Source of the DNA: Pseudo-nitzschia pungens
Taxonomy: Eukaryota > Bacillariophyta > Bacillariophyceae > Bacillariales > Bacillariaceae
Direction: 5' to 3'
DNA: 64,000 nt
Assembly (NCBI GenBank): GCA_037355855.1
Contig: CM074769.1
Span: forward strand, 1,860,001 to 1,924,000
Numbering within the stretch: position 1 is the first letter of the stretch; each line of letters opens with the position of its first letter. This document shows positions 52,001 through 60,391 of the stretch, piece after piece. The position numbers were made by a program, and so were the translations under genes. Under the pieces are notes generated by a model. It was not told the origin of the DNA. It worked only from the letters and a program-made list of their open reading frames with translations, and ran no database searches.

Positions 52001-52978
52001 GGAAGGATCATCAGCAAAGAGTTCGGCGTCTTCTAGTTCTTCCATGAGCATGGTGTAGTCTGACTCGTGGTATAGGGAGGAGGTATCCTTCATAGGAATG
52101 GTTCTATCCATCCACTGAACTGCTCCTTCTTTGAATAGGAGATTGATCTTTGCTAGGTGGAGAAAGTCTCTGCCTAGTATTAAATCGTATTTGCAGTTGG
52201 GGGAATGGAAGAGCCTTGCCTCTTGTTGATCGATGGTATAGTTGCCGAACTCTTGTAACTTAATGTTCTTCATGATGACGTATTCTGTAGTATCGAAGCT
52301 TCCGTTGGCTGTAGTAGTTATGACTTGATGCTTGCTTCGAAGTGGCATAGTGCCAAATGGTAGTGCTCTTTTGTTGATTAGAGTTCCGGAGGATCCACTA
52401 TCTAGTAGCGCTAATAGTGGTCTTGCTTTGAGGGGGATGCCTTGTATGTACTGTACGTTGGTTAGAAGAATAGGAGCCACGTTGCTCTTATTCGGGGATG
52501 CCTGTTCTGCTGGATTTCCAGCAGTCGACAGCAGCTTTAAATAATTTTGCTCCAGCGCACCTCCTTTGGTGTAGTCTCTGGGTTTTCCGGTATTGCAATA
52601 GAAGTTTTTTGCTGTACCGGTAGACCAATTTCTTGCCAGGGACAAGGTTGGTCCATTTGTTGCTGCTGTCTTCTTCAGATCGATCGCGTTGATCGATGTT
52701 GCGTCTGTACCCTTGGATCGATTCGGATCCACGTTCGATATATCCTGGAGGATGTTTCGGACGGTTGTTTTTGCTGCGTTCGCAGGCTTTGCTGAGCTTT
52801 CAACAGGAATACTCCATCCTGTAGGTTCCTTCCCCTCTTTGTCCGGGAGATCTCCTCCATGCGTCATCCCAGACAGCAGGGCTGTGCTGGCATCCAGTTC
52901 CTGGGGAGCTGGAGGCAAGGTGATTGCTGGTTTTGTCGAAGCCCGGGGCTTCTTTGAAAGCTTGGAGCCATTGTGGAG
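49088..52978 (-). CDS. pol: Element B Pol: protease, RT, RNase H, integrase
   Basis: The frame is open from directly after the Gag TGA (52979-52981) to 49088, with no early ATG, so readthrough is the likely route. Numbering from the first TTG codon (52918), protease LLDSGSSGTLI is at about 172. RT has VPKKDNRVRWVSDFREL and TVYIDDIGIWTNG. RNase H has LYTDASDLQLGAAI. Integrase has the zinc region HLLLGHCGSTRL ... CPDNCIQ; the second Cys pair is CX6C, CKSYICPDNC overall. Its catalytic part has VHVDLIGPW, CIHDNGGEF and AICERVHH. A TGPFPIIQVNDNGTVKL module ends the integrase. No internal stop is seen. Confidence 0.94.
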   Translation of the reverse strand, partial: LHNGSKLSKKPRASTKPAITLPPAPQELDASTALLSGMTHGGDLPDKEGKEPTGWSIPVESSAKPANAAKTTVRNILQDISNVDPNRSKGTDATSINAIDLKKTAATNGPTLSLARNWSTGTAKNFYCNTGKPRDYTKGGALEQNYLKLLSTAGNPAEQASPNKSNVAPILLTNVQYIQGIPLKARPLLALLDSGSSGTLINKRALPFGTMPLRSKHQVITTTANGSFDTTEYVIMKNIKLQEFGNYTIDQQEARLFHSPNCKYDLILGRDFLHLAKINLLFKEGAVQWMDRTIPMKDTSSLYHESDYTMLMEELEDAELFADDPSFANPYKSKVILDRAYQETDPSTVAQQQSHMSKAEQHQFQAILNKYPNVFNGELGKYPHKQISLRLKPGSKPIHKKPYPVAYKREDLFKRELQNLCNDGVLKRCTGPAEWAFPTFIVPKKDNRVRWVSDFRELNELLERRPYPIPRIQDIMNKRGKYTHFTKIDLSMQYYCFELDDASKKLCTIVTPYGCYEYQRLPMGVKVSPDVAQQLMEDILQDTDCTVYIDDIGIWTNGSFDLHMKTIDKILDRLNQNGLKCNPLKCDWAVQETDFLGYWMTPTAVKPWRKKIEAILHMDRPRTVTQVKSFLGAVGYYRDMWPRRSHVLAPLFDITGTPKKTPQAAAIKGKQRKAPSTFTWGPAQDKAFQEMKAMVATDALNTYPDLNKPFELYTDASDLQLGAAILQDGKPIAYWSKKLSDAQKNYTTTEKELLAIVLCCKEYRKMLLGGVINVYTDHKNLTFRTLSVHRVLRWRLFLEEFGVNLTYIEGKRNVLADAFSRLPRMDPPTVGKKEALGKGTLINFLKLEVPKQDEELFLAEFPNLFQHLCNDADQELYSCLLNNECLVNLPNNQDMECPVNYNKIYLHQQKDPTVKFKIQSKAFFYQELQGNNILCYANQSNPDNWRIYIPSSLTNDTIKWYHLLLGHCGSTRLYKTISARFYADNLSNLCKSYICPDNCIQYKSRQAKYGKLPPKEAPISPFNEVHVDLIGPWKITAQNKTYNFKALTCIDLVTNLLEIIRIRDKSSQHVSDQFKNCWLARYPRPNRCIHDNGGEFLGAEFQLTLKQYGVQSVPTTVKNPQANAICERVHHTVADILRVLVHVNPPQVNARATQLMDNALATCMHASRCAVSTSLQASPGSLVFNRDMMIDLPLTSNLLALKQLRQQGINRALLRDNAKRVEHTFRINDKVWLQEPDPDKLQPRRTGPFPIIQVNDNGTVKLQKTPSVSETVNIQKLTPYKEPSNESESPAIHWST

Positions 52979-54010
52979 TCAGGGGAGCCATATGAGTTCC
53001 CCATCGATGCTTCTCTCTGTACGGCCTCCATGTGCTGTGTGGTAGGATTCCACTGCTGCTCGCATGTGTGCTTGGAAGGTTTCATTGCTTCCGGAGATAA
53101 GCTGAGCCTGGGTGTGGAACGTTTCAGCTTGTTTGGAGTGAGAAGGCTTGTTGTTGTAGTTCTTAGAGTACTTGTTCTTCGAGCACTCCGACCAGTCATG
53201 GTTGTGACCGGGGATCCTGCAAGGGTTGGATTTCTTCTTATTGTTGTTGCCCTTGTGGTTCTGCGAGTTGCGCTTGCGCGGATTGTTGTTGTTGGAGTTG
53301 TTTGAGCGCTTCTGTTGCTTGTTGTTATTCTTGTTGCTCTTCTTGTTGGATTGGCGCTCGTGACAGCTCATGTGATCCACAATGTGTTGTACTGTTGTAT
53401 CTTCTTGGATTCCACTGTGGATTATGCCATAGCTCTCGATCCATGAAGAGGGGAAAGAATGGAGAAGGATAGTGAGTTTCTCCACTTTAGAGAGAGGAGC
53501 GCTGCTCCCATCTAGTTTTTGGGTGTACTTCATGAGGATGAGGATCCGGTCGGCGTGTTCCTTGCATGTAGCTGATGGGGTCTTTCGACACTCCGGGCTG
53601 CGTAGATAGGTGTGCATGATGTCTCTGGTGTCTCTGGCATTGCAGTAGAGCTTGGTAAAATCAAGGAACGCTTGTTCATATCCGCCAATCTCGTCTTGGG
53701 AGTATTGATATTCTTCTGGATCCAGGGGGTCTTTTATCATGTCATTCCACTTGCTCTGAGCATCAGTTGTGAGACAGCGACTGAAGTGAGTGAGGTAGAT
53801 ATCAATCGGAAGTCTTAGGAGCTTGGCGGCGTTCCGGAAAGACTCCTCCACATAGAGAAGTTCTTCCAATCCTCCGGTCTCTGTGAACAGTGGGACCTTC
53901 ATGCTGTCAGTCCGCTCCTCATCGACGTTGTAGAGGGTAAAGAGCTTTGGCTTGGTTCGATCGAAGGAGCTCTTGTAGGTGATAGGTGGGTCTCTGTAGA
54001 TACCGGCCAT
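52979..54010 (-). CDS. gag: Element B Gag
   Basis: The 343-residue protein starts at the ATG at 54008-54010. The helical N-terminal two-thirds includes WNDMIKDPLDPEEYQYSQDE. It is followed by an Asn/Lys-rich basic region and a Cys/His motif CRIPGHNHDWSEC that resembles CPIHPGSNHTWGQC of gypsy-1. The protein ends GELIWLP at a TGA whose context CTCCCC-TGA is the same in element A. Confidence 0.92.
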   Translation of the reverse strand: MAGIYRDPPITYKSSFDRTKPKLFTLYNVDEERTDSMKVPLFTETGGLEELLYVEESFRNAAKLLRLPIDIYLTHFSRCLTTDAQSKWNDMIKDPLDPEEYQYSQDEIGGYEQAFLDFTKLYCNARDTRDIMHTYLRSPECRKTPSATCKEHADRILILMKYTQKLDGSSAPLSKVEKLTILLHSFPSSWIESYGIIHSGIQEDTTVQHIVDHMSCHERQSNKKSNKNNNKQQKRSNNSNNNNPRKRNSQNHKGNNNKKKSNPCRIPGHNHDWSECSKNKYSKNYNNKPSHSKQAETFHTQAQLISGSNETFQAHMRAAVESYHTAHGGRTERSIDGELIWLP

Positions 54011-54114
54011 CTTGTTGGAGACACAACTTGCCTCTGTTGTTGAGGATAAGGGTTGTTTGTTCGGTTGTTTTGTTTCAGTACTGAATTCTACTGTTTTCCT
54101 ACGTTGAAGATAAA

Positions 54115-54126
54115 CAGTAATTACTG
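54115..54126 (-). other. Palindrome at element B primer-binding position
   Basis: CAGTAATTACTG directly internal to the 5' LTR, identical to that of element A although the following leader bases differ. Confidence 0.7.
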
Positions 54127-54406
54127 TGTTACACTCTAAGGTAGAAAAATTGGAGTAGTATAAAAAAAGTGACTAATCGTTAACTCTTAAAAGAGCATTT
54201 CAGTTTTCGTGTGAACGTTTGAATACACACGAGCGCGCCTTGTTACTATTTGAATAACGGCGCACATGCATTGCTGGAGCGTCCGGCGTACAGTTTGAAT
54301 ATTTGTATTCAAACACCGGTCAGCTCTTATATTTAAAGCCGGGCGGCTTGTATGTGGGATTCGGTTAATTATTTAATCGTGGTTCATGCTACACTAGCAT
54401 ATCACA
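54127..54406 (-). repeat. Element B 5' LTR (280 bp)
   Basis: Partner of 48779-49058, followed by the target duplicate GGAGA at 54407-54411. Confidence 0.93.
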
Positions 54407-54411
54407 GGAGA

Positions 54412-54934
54412 AACTCACAATCCTTCTCCATTCCTTTCCCTCTGCATGGATTGAAAGCTATGGCATGATGCACAGTGGAATCCAAGATGACACGACAGTC
54501 CGACACATTGTGGACCACATGAGCTGTCACGAGCGACAAGCCAACAAGAAAGGCAACAAGAACAACAACAAGCAGTCCAACAGAAACGCTCGAACAACAA
54601 CAGCAACTCCCGGAAGCGCAATTACAATTCCAGTCACCCCAAAGGGAACCAGAACAAAAAGAAATCCAACCCATGCAGAATCCCAGGCCATAATCATGAC
54701 TGGTCTGAGTGTCCCAAGAACCGGTTCTCCAAGAACTACAACAAGAGCTCCGGAAACAACCAACAAACTGAGTCCTTCCACACTCATACCCAAGCTCTCA
54801 TGATACCAGGAAGCAACGAGACCTTCCAAGCCCATATCAATGCAGCCCGAGACGCTGCGATCGAAGAATACCATGCCAATCATGGTGGAAGAACAGAACG
54901 GAGCATCGATGGGGAACTCGTGTGGCTCCCCTGA
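54412..54934 (+). pseudogene. gag: Element A gag, 3' part (frameshifted)
   Basis: It continues the A Gag after the B insertion: KLTILLHSFPSAWIESYG, then DDTTVRHIVDHMSCHERQ. Near 54570-54590 the homologous reading moves to another frame (QQKRSNNNSNSRKRN...), so one base has been gained or lost. That second frame carries the Cys/His motif CRIPGHNHDWSEC and ends at TGA 54932-54934 in the context CTCCCC-TGA. About 100 nt of pol-like sequence follow before the deletion point at 55031. Confidence 0.8.
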
Positions 54935-55209
54935 GTCTCCAAGGCCTCCCGGCCTAAGAAGCCCCCGGCTTCACCAAAACCAGCAATCACCTTGCCTCCA
55001 GCTCCCCGGGAACTGGATGCCAGCACAGCCCTACCTTAGAGTGTTACACACACAAATATGCATTACAAAATCAGTTTTTCTTTTTTAATCTTAGATTTCT
55101 TCTCCTCTCCAATGTCAATTTCTTCAGTAGAGAGGCAATGCACTGCATGTGGCATTTACTTCTTTTTGAATGCTAGGGTACTAGTACTAATAGCAACTAT
55201 ATTTTTTTT

Positions 55210-56812
55210 GACGACGACGAGAGTAGCAACCACCAGGAGGCAACGTTGGCGGATTCAGAGGCAAATGTAGACGAAGAAGTTATCGTTGTACTGCAGAATG
55301 ATATCAAACCGTCACGCAAAAAATGTTCATAAATCAAGAAGAAAATTTGTAATTTTTGTACAAATTGTTCCGGAAGAGAAGATCAATGCCATCCATGCCC
55401 GATGGAGGAGGAATGCGAAACTTGCAACGGAAAAATGTGCTCATCATGTTGTGACCAATGGGTATCCGGAAATTTAGAACAACAAACGTGTTTTTTTGTT
55501 CTAGGCATTGCCGAGGATGGCGGTCATTCGGAAATCAAGAACAGTGTTGCAGATTCGTGTAACCGTTGCAAAGAAAAAAAATAAAATGTGTTTTGTGCGA
55601 CACGGAAAATTGCCAATGTAAAGGACGCATGTGTAAGAATTGCTGCAATACCTTCAATAAGGGAACAACAGTTCAATGTGTTTTCTTGCTGAATATGAAA
55701 AGAGGACCAAAAGTGAAGAAAGATGATCCCAAATCGAAAGAAGAAGAAGATCCGATGGATCATCTTTATCAATACCTAGACCCCGATAGCCAAAAAGAAT
55801 ACAACCGATTACAAGAGAAAAAGAGACGAATCCAACAAGCAATTAACCGAAGACAACGAGAGTATGATATGGAAGTAAGGAAAATAGAAGAACTAGAACA
55901 ACGATTCGAAGAAGTCTTAAGTCCAACCCAAAAGATACTTGACAACCTTGGAGTCAAAACACAACGAAAATCGCCAGGTAGAACGTCGAAAAAGAAGCGC
56001 ATCGGACAAAACCATTCAAGTGAAGGAACCAAAAATCCGGGTAGCGACTCGAGTAAGAAGCCACCACCAAACTCAGCAAATAGCAATGACAATAAGGGAG
56101 ACATGGGTACCAAAGGACAAAATGACAATAGTCAAAAAACCAGAAATACGGACAAAACAACTGGATTGAAGGAACCAACGACTCAAGTCAAAGAACCAAT
56201 ATTCCGGGTACCGACTCCAGAAAGAACCCGCCACCAAAATCGTCGAATAACGACAGAAGGAATGGGGGCAAGAATACCAATGGAGAAAACAACAGAATTC
56301 AAGGAACCAACGACTCAAGTCAAAGAAACAATAATCCAGGTACCGACTCCAGAAAGAACCCGCCACCAAAATTGGCAAATTACGACGGAAGGAATGGGGG
56401 CAAGAATACCAACGGAGAAAATGACAGGATTCAAGGAACCAACGACTCAAGTCAAAGAAACAATAATCCGGGTACCGACTCCAGAAAGAACCCGCCACCA
56501 AAATCGGCGAATCGCGATTAGAGTAATAGGGACGAGCGTACCGACGGACAAAACGACTATGGTGAACAAGGCCAAATCTCCGATTCAGATAGCGAGGTGA
56601 GTACCAATTCCAACCATAGCAAGACAGGCAACCCTACCAATGAAGAATTTGACAGAAGTCACGAAACTAAAAAGCGAATTGCAAATTCCGATGAGAGTAG
56701 AGGTGGCAAGAAAACAGAAAACTATGACGATGTAAAGGACGATAGGAAAGAAACCGTACCAACAGAGAAAACAACGACAATGAAGCAGCTTCGGGGAAGA
56801 GGAACACGATGA
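55210..56812 (+). pseudogene. Decayed Cys-rich protein gene with 44-codon repeats
   Basis: One protein can be followed across three frames. An acidic start (DDDESSNHQEATLADSE) leads to a TAA at 55330-55332. The same frame resumes with ICNFCTNC, CHPCP, CETCNGKMCSSCCDQW and TCFF. At an A8 run (about 55575-55582) the frame changes, and a second Cys unit follows: CVLCDTENCQC, KGRMCKNCCNTF, QCVF. A charged coiled coil comes next (EYNRLQEKKRRIQQAINRRQ). Near 56130, at an A6 run, it changes again into Asn/Gly/Lys repeats NPGTDSRKNPPPK, three of them spaced 132 bp apart. A TAG lies at about 56518, and the frame then runs on to TGA 56810-56812. The paired Cys units probably bind zinc. The family is unknown. 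Decay, homopolymer errors or unseen introns could each explain the breaks. Confidence 0.55.
56160..56520 (+). repeat. Three 132-bp tandem repeats
   Basis: GGTACCGACTCCAGAAAG recurs at about 56207, 56339 and 56471, a spacing of 132 bp (44 codons). A diverged fourth unit lies at about 56041. Confidence 0.85.
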
Positions 56813-57447
56813 TCTCCCCGGTACAATTTGACTTTTGGAGTGGATCGAGAAGAAGTAGGAGGAGGCAGCTTCGTAGACAACGAGTCGATAGACCGTTGAT
56901 GTTGTCCTCGGTGTCCATCAAAGAGTAGAACCGACGACATATTTTGATACTTGCCCACCCAACCGGAAAAAATTGGAGACCAATGAGAAGCACAAAAAGG
57001 ACAATTGACAGACCCGAGAAGAGATGTGTGAAAATGGTGAAATGTAGAGTAACACTTGTTGCAAAGGAACAGCGGAGAATTGATAGTTGATTTTTCACAG
57101 TAAACACATGGTTTCCGAAGAAGAGAATTGCACATAGTAGACGTTTCAGTGTCAACTAATCATAGAGATTGATGTTTTTTGAGGCGACTCATGATTGTAA
57201 ATGACAAAAGAGAGAATTCACCAGGGGAGAGTGAAAACCCGACGTCAATTAGCAAAAATAATACATGTTTACAGGTGGGAACAGGAGAAACTCCGGGTTG
57301 AAAATCCGGACAAGAACAGATAATGGAAGACGTTGATATCATGACACTGTAGACGTTGCCGGTAGATCCCAAAACTTGAATGACGCAAGATGATGAGTTC
57401 ACCCGATACTGTAAAATGGAAAAAATCTGTGTCTTAGCGAGCCACAA
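56722..57447 (-). pseudogene. SWIM plus RING-like zinc-finger gene remnant
   Basis: On the minus strand, an exon-like frame starts after a good acceptor (TTTTTTCCATTTTACAG, about 57417). It encodes a SWIM zinc finger, IICSCPDFQ ... PTCKHVLFLLIDVG (CxCxnCxH). After KKHQSL comes a TGA, then the same frame continues into CVYCEKS ... FLCNKCYSTFHHFH ... VNCPFCASHW, a RING/PHD-like cluster. An upstream ATG exon at about 57570-57600 with a GTAAGC donor joins out of frame, so I cannot build an intact gene. SWIM fingers occur in Mutator-type transposases and in ubiquitin ligases with RING domains. Either origin is possible. The 3' end overlaps the Cys-rich gene on the other strand. Confidence 0.5.
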
Positions 57448-57600
57448 CCGTCTCGACTGGACAAATATAGCGACTGGTGGTGTGGTGGAAGATAAATAAG
57501 AAGCAGAGAGGTTTGAGATATCAAGGGAAAAAAGGACAACAAAAACAGAGTTGAAGTTATTGCTTACCCCGTGACGGAGAATTGACCGAGGACATCATGG

Positions 57601-58020
57601 CATTGACATCATAGCGTTGTAATAATCTTATTGAAATTAATGGGCTAAGAGGGTAAGAGGGTAAGAGGATAGGATTTTTTATGCACAAGATGCAAACACA
57701 AAGAGGCGGATGCTGGAAAAAAAAGTACAAACAATATGGTAATTAGGATAAAGACATAAATATTCGTGCCGGTTATTGGATACGACACCTCCGCAGTTAA
57801 CATAAAGTTAAGCAATATTTTATGGCAGTTAACAGGACATAAGCAATGCCCAATGGAAAGTAATTCTACTAACGAGTAGTAGTATGGTATATGTCGGATC
57901 GCAGGTATGCATGCGTTCTATTCGCCGAATTTTGTACCGAACTAAAGTAAAAATCAAATCCATTAGTACTATTTATAGTAGAATAGAATAGAATAGAATA
58001 GAATAGAACAGAATAGATCC
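57601..58020. other. Spacer with TAGAA microsatellite
   Basis: AT-rich, ending in about seven AGAAT units (57978-58015) just before the SRPBCC start codon. No gene is seen. Confidence 0.5.
57978..58015. repeat. (AGAAT)n microsatellite
   Basis: A five-base unit is repeated about seven times directly upstream of the ATG at 58021, so it would lie in the 5' UTR. Confidence 0.85.
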
Positions 58021-58560
58021 ATGTCGTCACCACATCTACAAAAGCATTCACGGTTGTCCTTGATCCGAACGACGGACGAAGCTAATGCTGCAGGGAACTC
58101 TGCTGCCTTTACAGACATTGTCATCAATGCACCCGTATCCCAAGTCCGAGAAAAGTTCATGGATATCGAGAAATGGCCTCAATGGACAAAAATAATGCAC
58201 ATCGAAGTTACTCGTGGCGACATGAATGATGTCGAGTCTTCATCCAGTCCTTGCAATATCACCGTGAAATCGAACTTGGAAAACAAAGACATTGCACCGC
58301 AACCGGTACCCCTGTCGGCCACCGTCTATCTCAACAACTAGAATGCCTTTGTTTGGGGACTTTCCATGCCTCTGCTTGCGACTGCGGATCATGTCTTTTT
58401 GTTTGAACGCTTTGCCACAGACGAGACGAAAACCAGGTTTGTGCACTATGAGAGAGTAGGAGGTCTTCTTGGTTTGATCGTGAGAGGTTCCATGCCTGGA
58501 ATGCGGAAGGGAAACGTTCAATGTAACAAAGATTTCAAAAAGTTCGTGGAAAGTGGATGA
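58021..58560 (+). pseudogene. SRPBCC (polyketide-cyclase/START-like) protein gene with premature stop
   Basis: The ATG at 58021 opens a frame of 106 codons that ends at TAG 58339-58341. The same frame then continues for 72 codons to TGA at 58558-58560. Together they resemble one SRPBCC protein of about 179 residues: FTDIVINAPVSQVREKFMDIEKWPQWTKI at the start (first helix and strand), a middle strand region, then LLATADHVFLFERF, TRFVHYERVGGLLG and the C-terminal helix NKDFKKFVES. The TAG is one base from a sense codon. These proteins bind hydrophobic ligands in a helix-grip fold. The stop could be a real nonsense allele, a sequencing error or a suppressed codon. Confidence 0.7.
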
Positions 58561-60391
58561 TAATTGGCCTATCGGGGAGTGGAGTCTCTCAGTAATCAAC
58601 ACGAGGAAGTAGTGCGCTCGAGGTTCGAATTCAAACTTCGAACACACAGTATGTTGGATGTATGCAATGATGAACGTGCAATCTCATGGGATAATGAGTT
58701 GTACGTGACGATGACGAACGTATTATCGTCGACACGTCGGCATCAATGACACTACCACCATGCTCTGCTCGTGTGCATTTTTCCCAGACTGCATACGTCC
58801 ACATCCATGCACATTATGTCCCACACTGGATGCCAATTCCTCGCACCTTTTGGTAGGCTACAATGAGAGATAGTAGGGTTGCGGTCTTTCCTGTCCCTGA
58901 TGGCATCTCGAGGAGGACGCAAGCAATTGTCTCTGACATCGAGGGCTCTCGTCAGCTCTAGTACGACGCATAGAGCAATGCAAGCCAAAGGTGATTCTAA
59001 TTCTGTTTAGTGCGACAATGAATCTATGAATGTGAATGTTTTACTGGTTTCTTCTGGCCCGCCAAAACCCAATTTTTGTCGGCTCCTGTGTGTTTGGGAC
59101 TATGCATACCGTAGAGGTGATCTTTAAACGTATCCCAAACAAATAGAATGAATGTGATGAGATTCATCGTTTACCAAACCTGGGATTCCCAATCAATTCA
59201 ATCAATGAATGATTTTTGGGCCAATTTTCTAGGTTCATTAGCAATACCAAATACTTTAATGGTAGTATTATTAGTAGTACTACTAGTACTACTAGTAGTT
59301 GCTGTTATTGCTCCTCGTACTACTACTAAATTGCTGTTATTGCTCCAAGGGTGTTGTGGCCAAAGACCAGCACAGCTCTCTCCCCAAAACACAAAAGTCC
59401 AATTTTCATTATATTCTGGGAACTTCTTGTATTTGAATACGTCCTTTTCATTTTTGATCCACCAAGGCCACACGCAATCCTTGATTCCTCACAGAACAAC
59501 CAGCTATAGTCCCAACACAAGCACGTGCTGCTTCCTCCTTACTCAATTCAAGAAGGTGTACGCACAGCAAAATGCTGCGGTGCCAAAGGAATCAAACCAA
59601 AGACTATGTCATACATTGTTACTAGTAGTAGTAATAGTGCTAGCCTAACCGAAAGAGAAGTGGGCGATAACAGCAGCAGCAGTAGCAGTAGCAGCAGCAG
59701 TAGCAGCAGCAATTGTTGAATTCCAGAGAATGTCTTTGTTTCCTTTGATTGCCATGCGGTAGTAGGTGCACGGCACTGGAATACCTGGCACCTCAAATTC
59801 CTACCAAAAATTGCTGAAGCTAGGACAAACAACAAAGCTTTTGGATCGACAAACACAGGGTATCGTGTCGACGAAGTGTAGTAGTAGTAGCATAGTATAG
59901 ATTGTGGTATTGTTCCAAGCCGACCGACTGCCGCGGTCCACGCCAAAGAATCAATCCCAAGCAAGAGATCGGTTTTGGCAAAGAGGGTGTATGTGTGTGT
60001 ATGTGTATGTGTGTGCGTGTATCTGTGTGTGTAGAAATGGGTTTCGCACACAGAACCATCAGTGCCTCGCAGCTGTGCACACAACGATTCGTCGAACGAA
60101 TGTCCACTACTACTACTAGCAACATATCCTACGATACTTTACTCCTACAGGAGTGTGGTGTGTTCGAGGTATATTATGTATGGAACGCATCAAACAACCG
60201 AGAACAATTTTTGTGTACGGTAATTACTAGTATTTCATTTTACAGATTGCTATTGTATCGAGTCAGTTACGGAGCGTCGAACAAGGAACAGTGGGAAGGA
60301 TGTACACGTGCGCGTGGTTGCGTTCTCGATTCCTTCGTTCCGTCGTTCCTTCCTTCGCCACTTTACTTTTTTTTTTGCGTTCCGCAAACCA
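58561..60391. other. Intergenic region, repeats only
   Basis: It holds an AGTAGTACTACTAGTACT-type tract near 59265-59300, an AGCAGCAGTAGC tract near 59671-59712, a (GT)n-rich tract near 59988-60033 and GGTAATTACTAG near 60219. ORFs on both strands reach 178 codons but consist of these repeats, and I support no gene. Confidence 0.5.
59988..60033. repeat. GT-rich microsatellite
   Basis: Imperfect TGTGTATGTGTG repeats. Confidence 0.75.

Larger units (their letters stand above)
48779..54406 (-). mobile_element. Gypsy element B: near-intact copy nested in element A
   Basis: LTRs are at 48779-49058 and 54127-54406, with target duplication GGAGA (48774-48778 and 54407-54411) lying inside the element A gag. 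The orientation is opposite to A. Gag and Pol are both open and share a frame separated by one TGA. The LTRs differ by about one base, so the insertion is recent. A and B belong to the same family by Gag, LTR ends and the leader palindrome. Confidence 0.95.
47802..55048 (+). mobile_element. Gypsy element A: dead copy, split by element B and lacking pol
   Basis: Its parts are the left LTR 47802-48119, leader, gag 5' part 48247-48778, element B (48779-54406), gag 3' part from 54412, the first roughly 100 nt after the gag TGA, then directly the last 18 nt of an LTR (55031-55048). Most of pol and nearly all of the 3' LTR are deleted. The junction shares the bases CT with both partners, suggesting microhomology. 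Flanks CACAT and CACAC could be an altered target duplication. Gag also has a frameshift near 54570-54590. Confidence 0.85.

Noticed and set aside
26739..52981. Alternative genetic code with reassigned TGA/TAG
   Set aside because: Host genes such as PDCD5 use TGA as a normal terminator, and only element gag-pol junctions and decayed loci show in-frame stops.
47797..55053. Target duplication of element A (CACAT / CACAC)
   Set aside because: Only four of five bases match, and the right flank is a CACACA run, so the match could be chance.
57570..57600. ATG exon for the SWIM gene
   Set aside because: The GTAAGC donor looks good but joins the SWIM exon in the wrong phase, and the right phase contains a stop.
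59148..59648. Possible 166-codon gene
   Set aside because: The frame consists largely of trinucleotide-repeat translation (VVLLVVLLVLLVV) and has no family or splice support.
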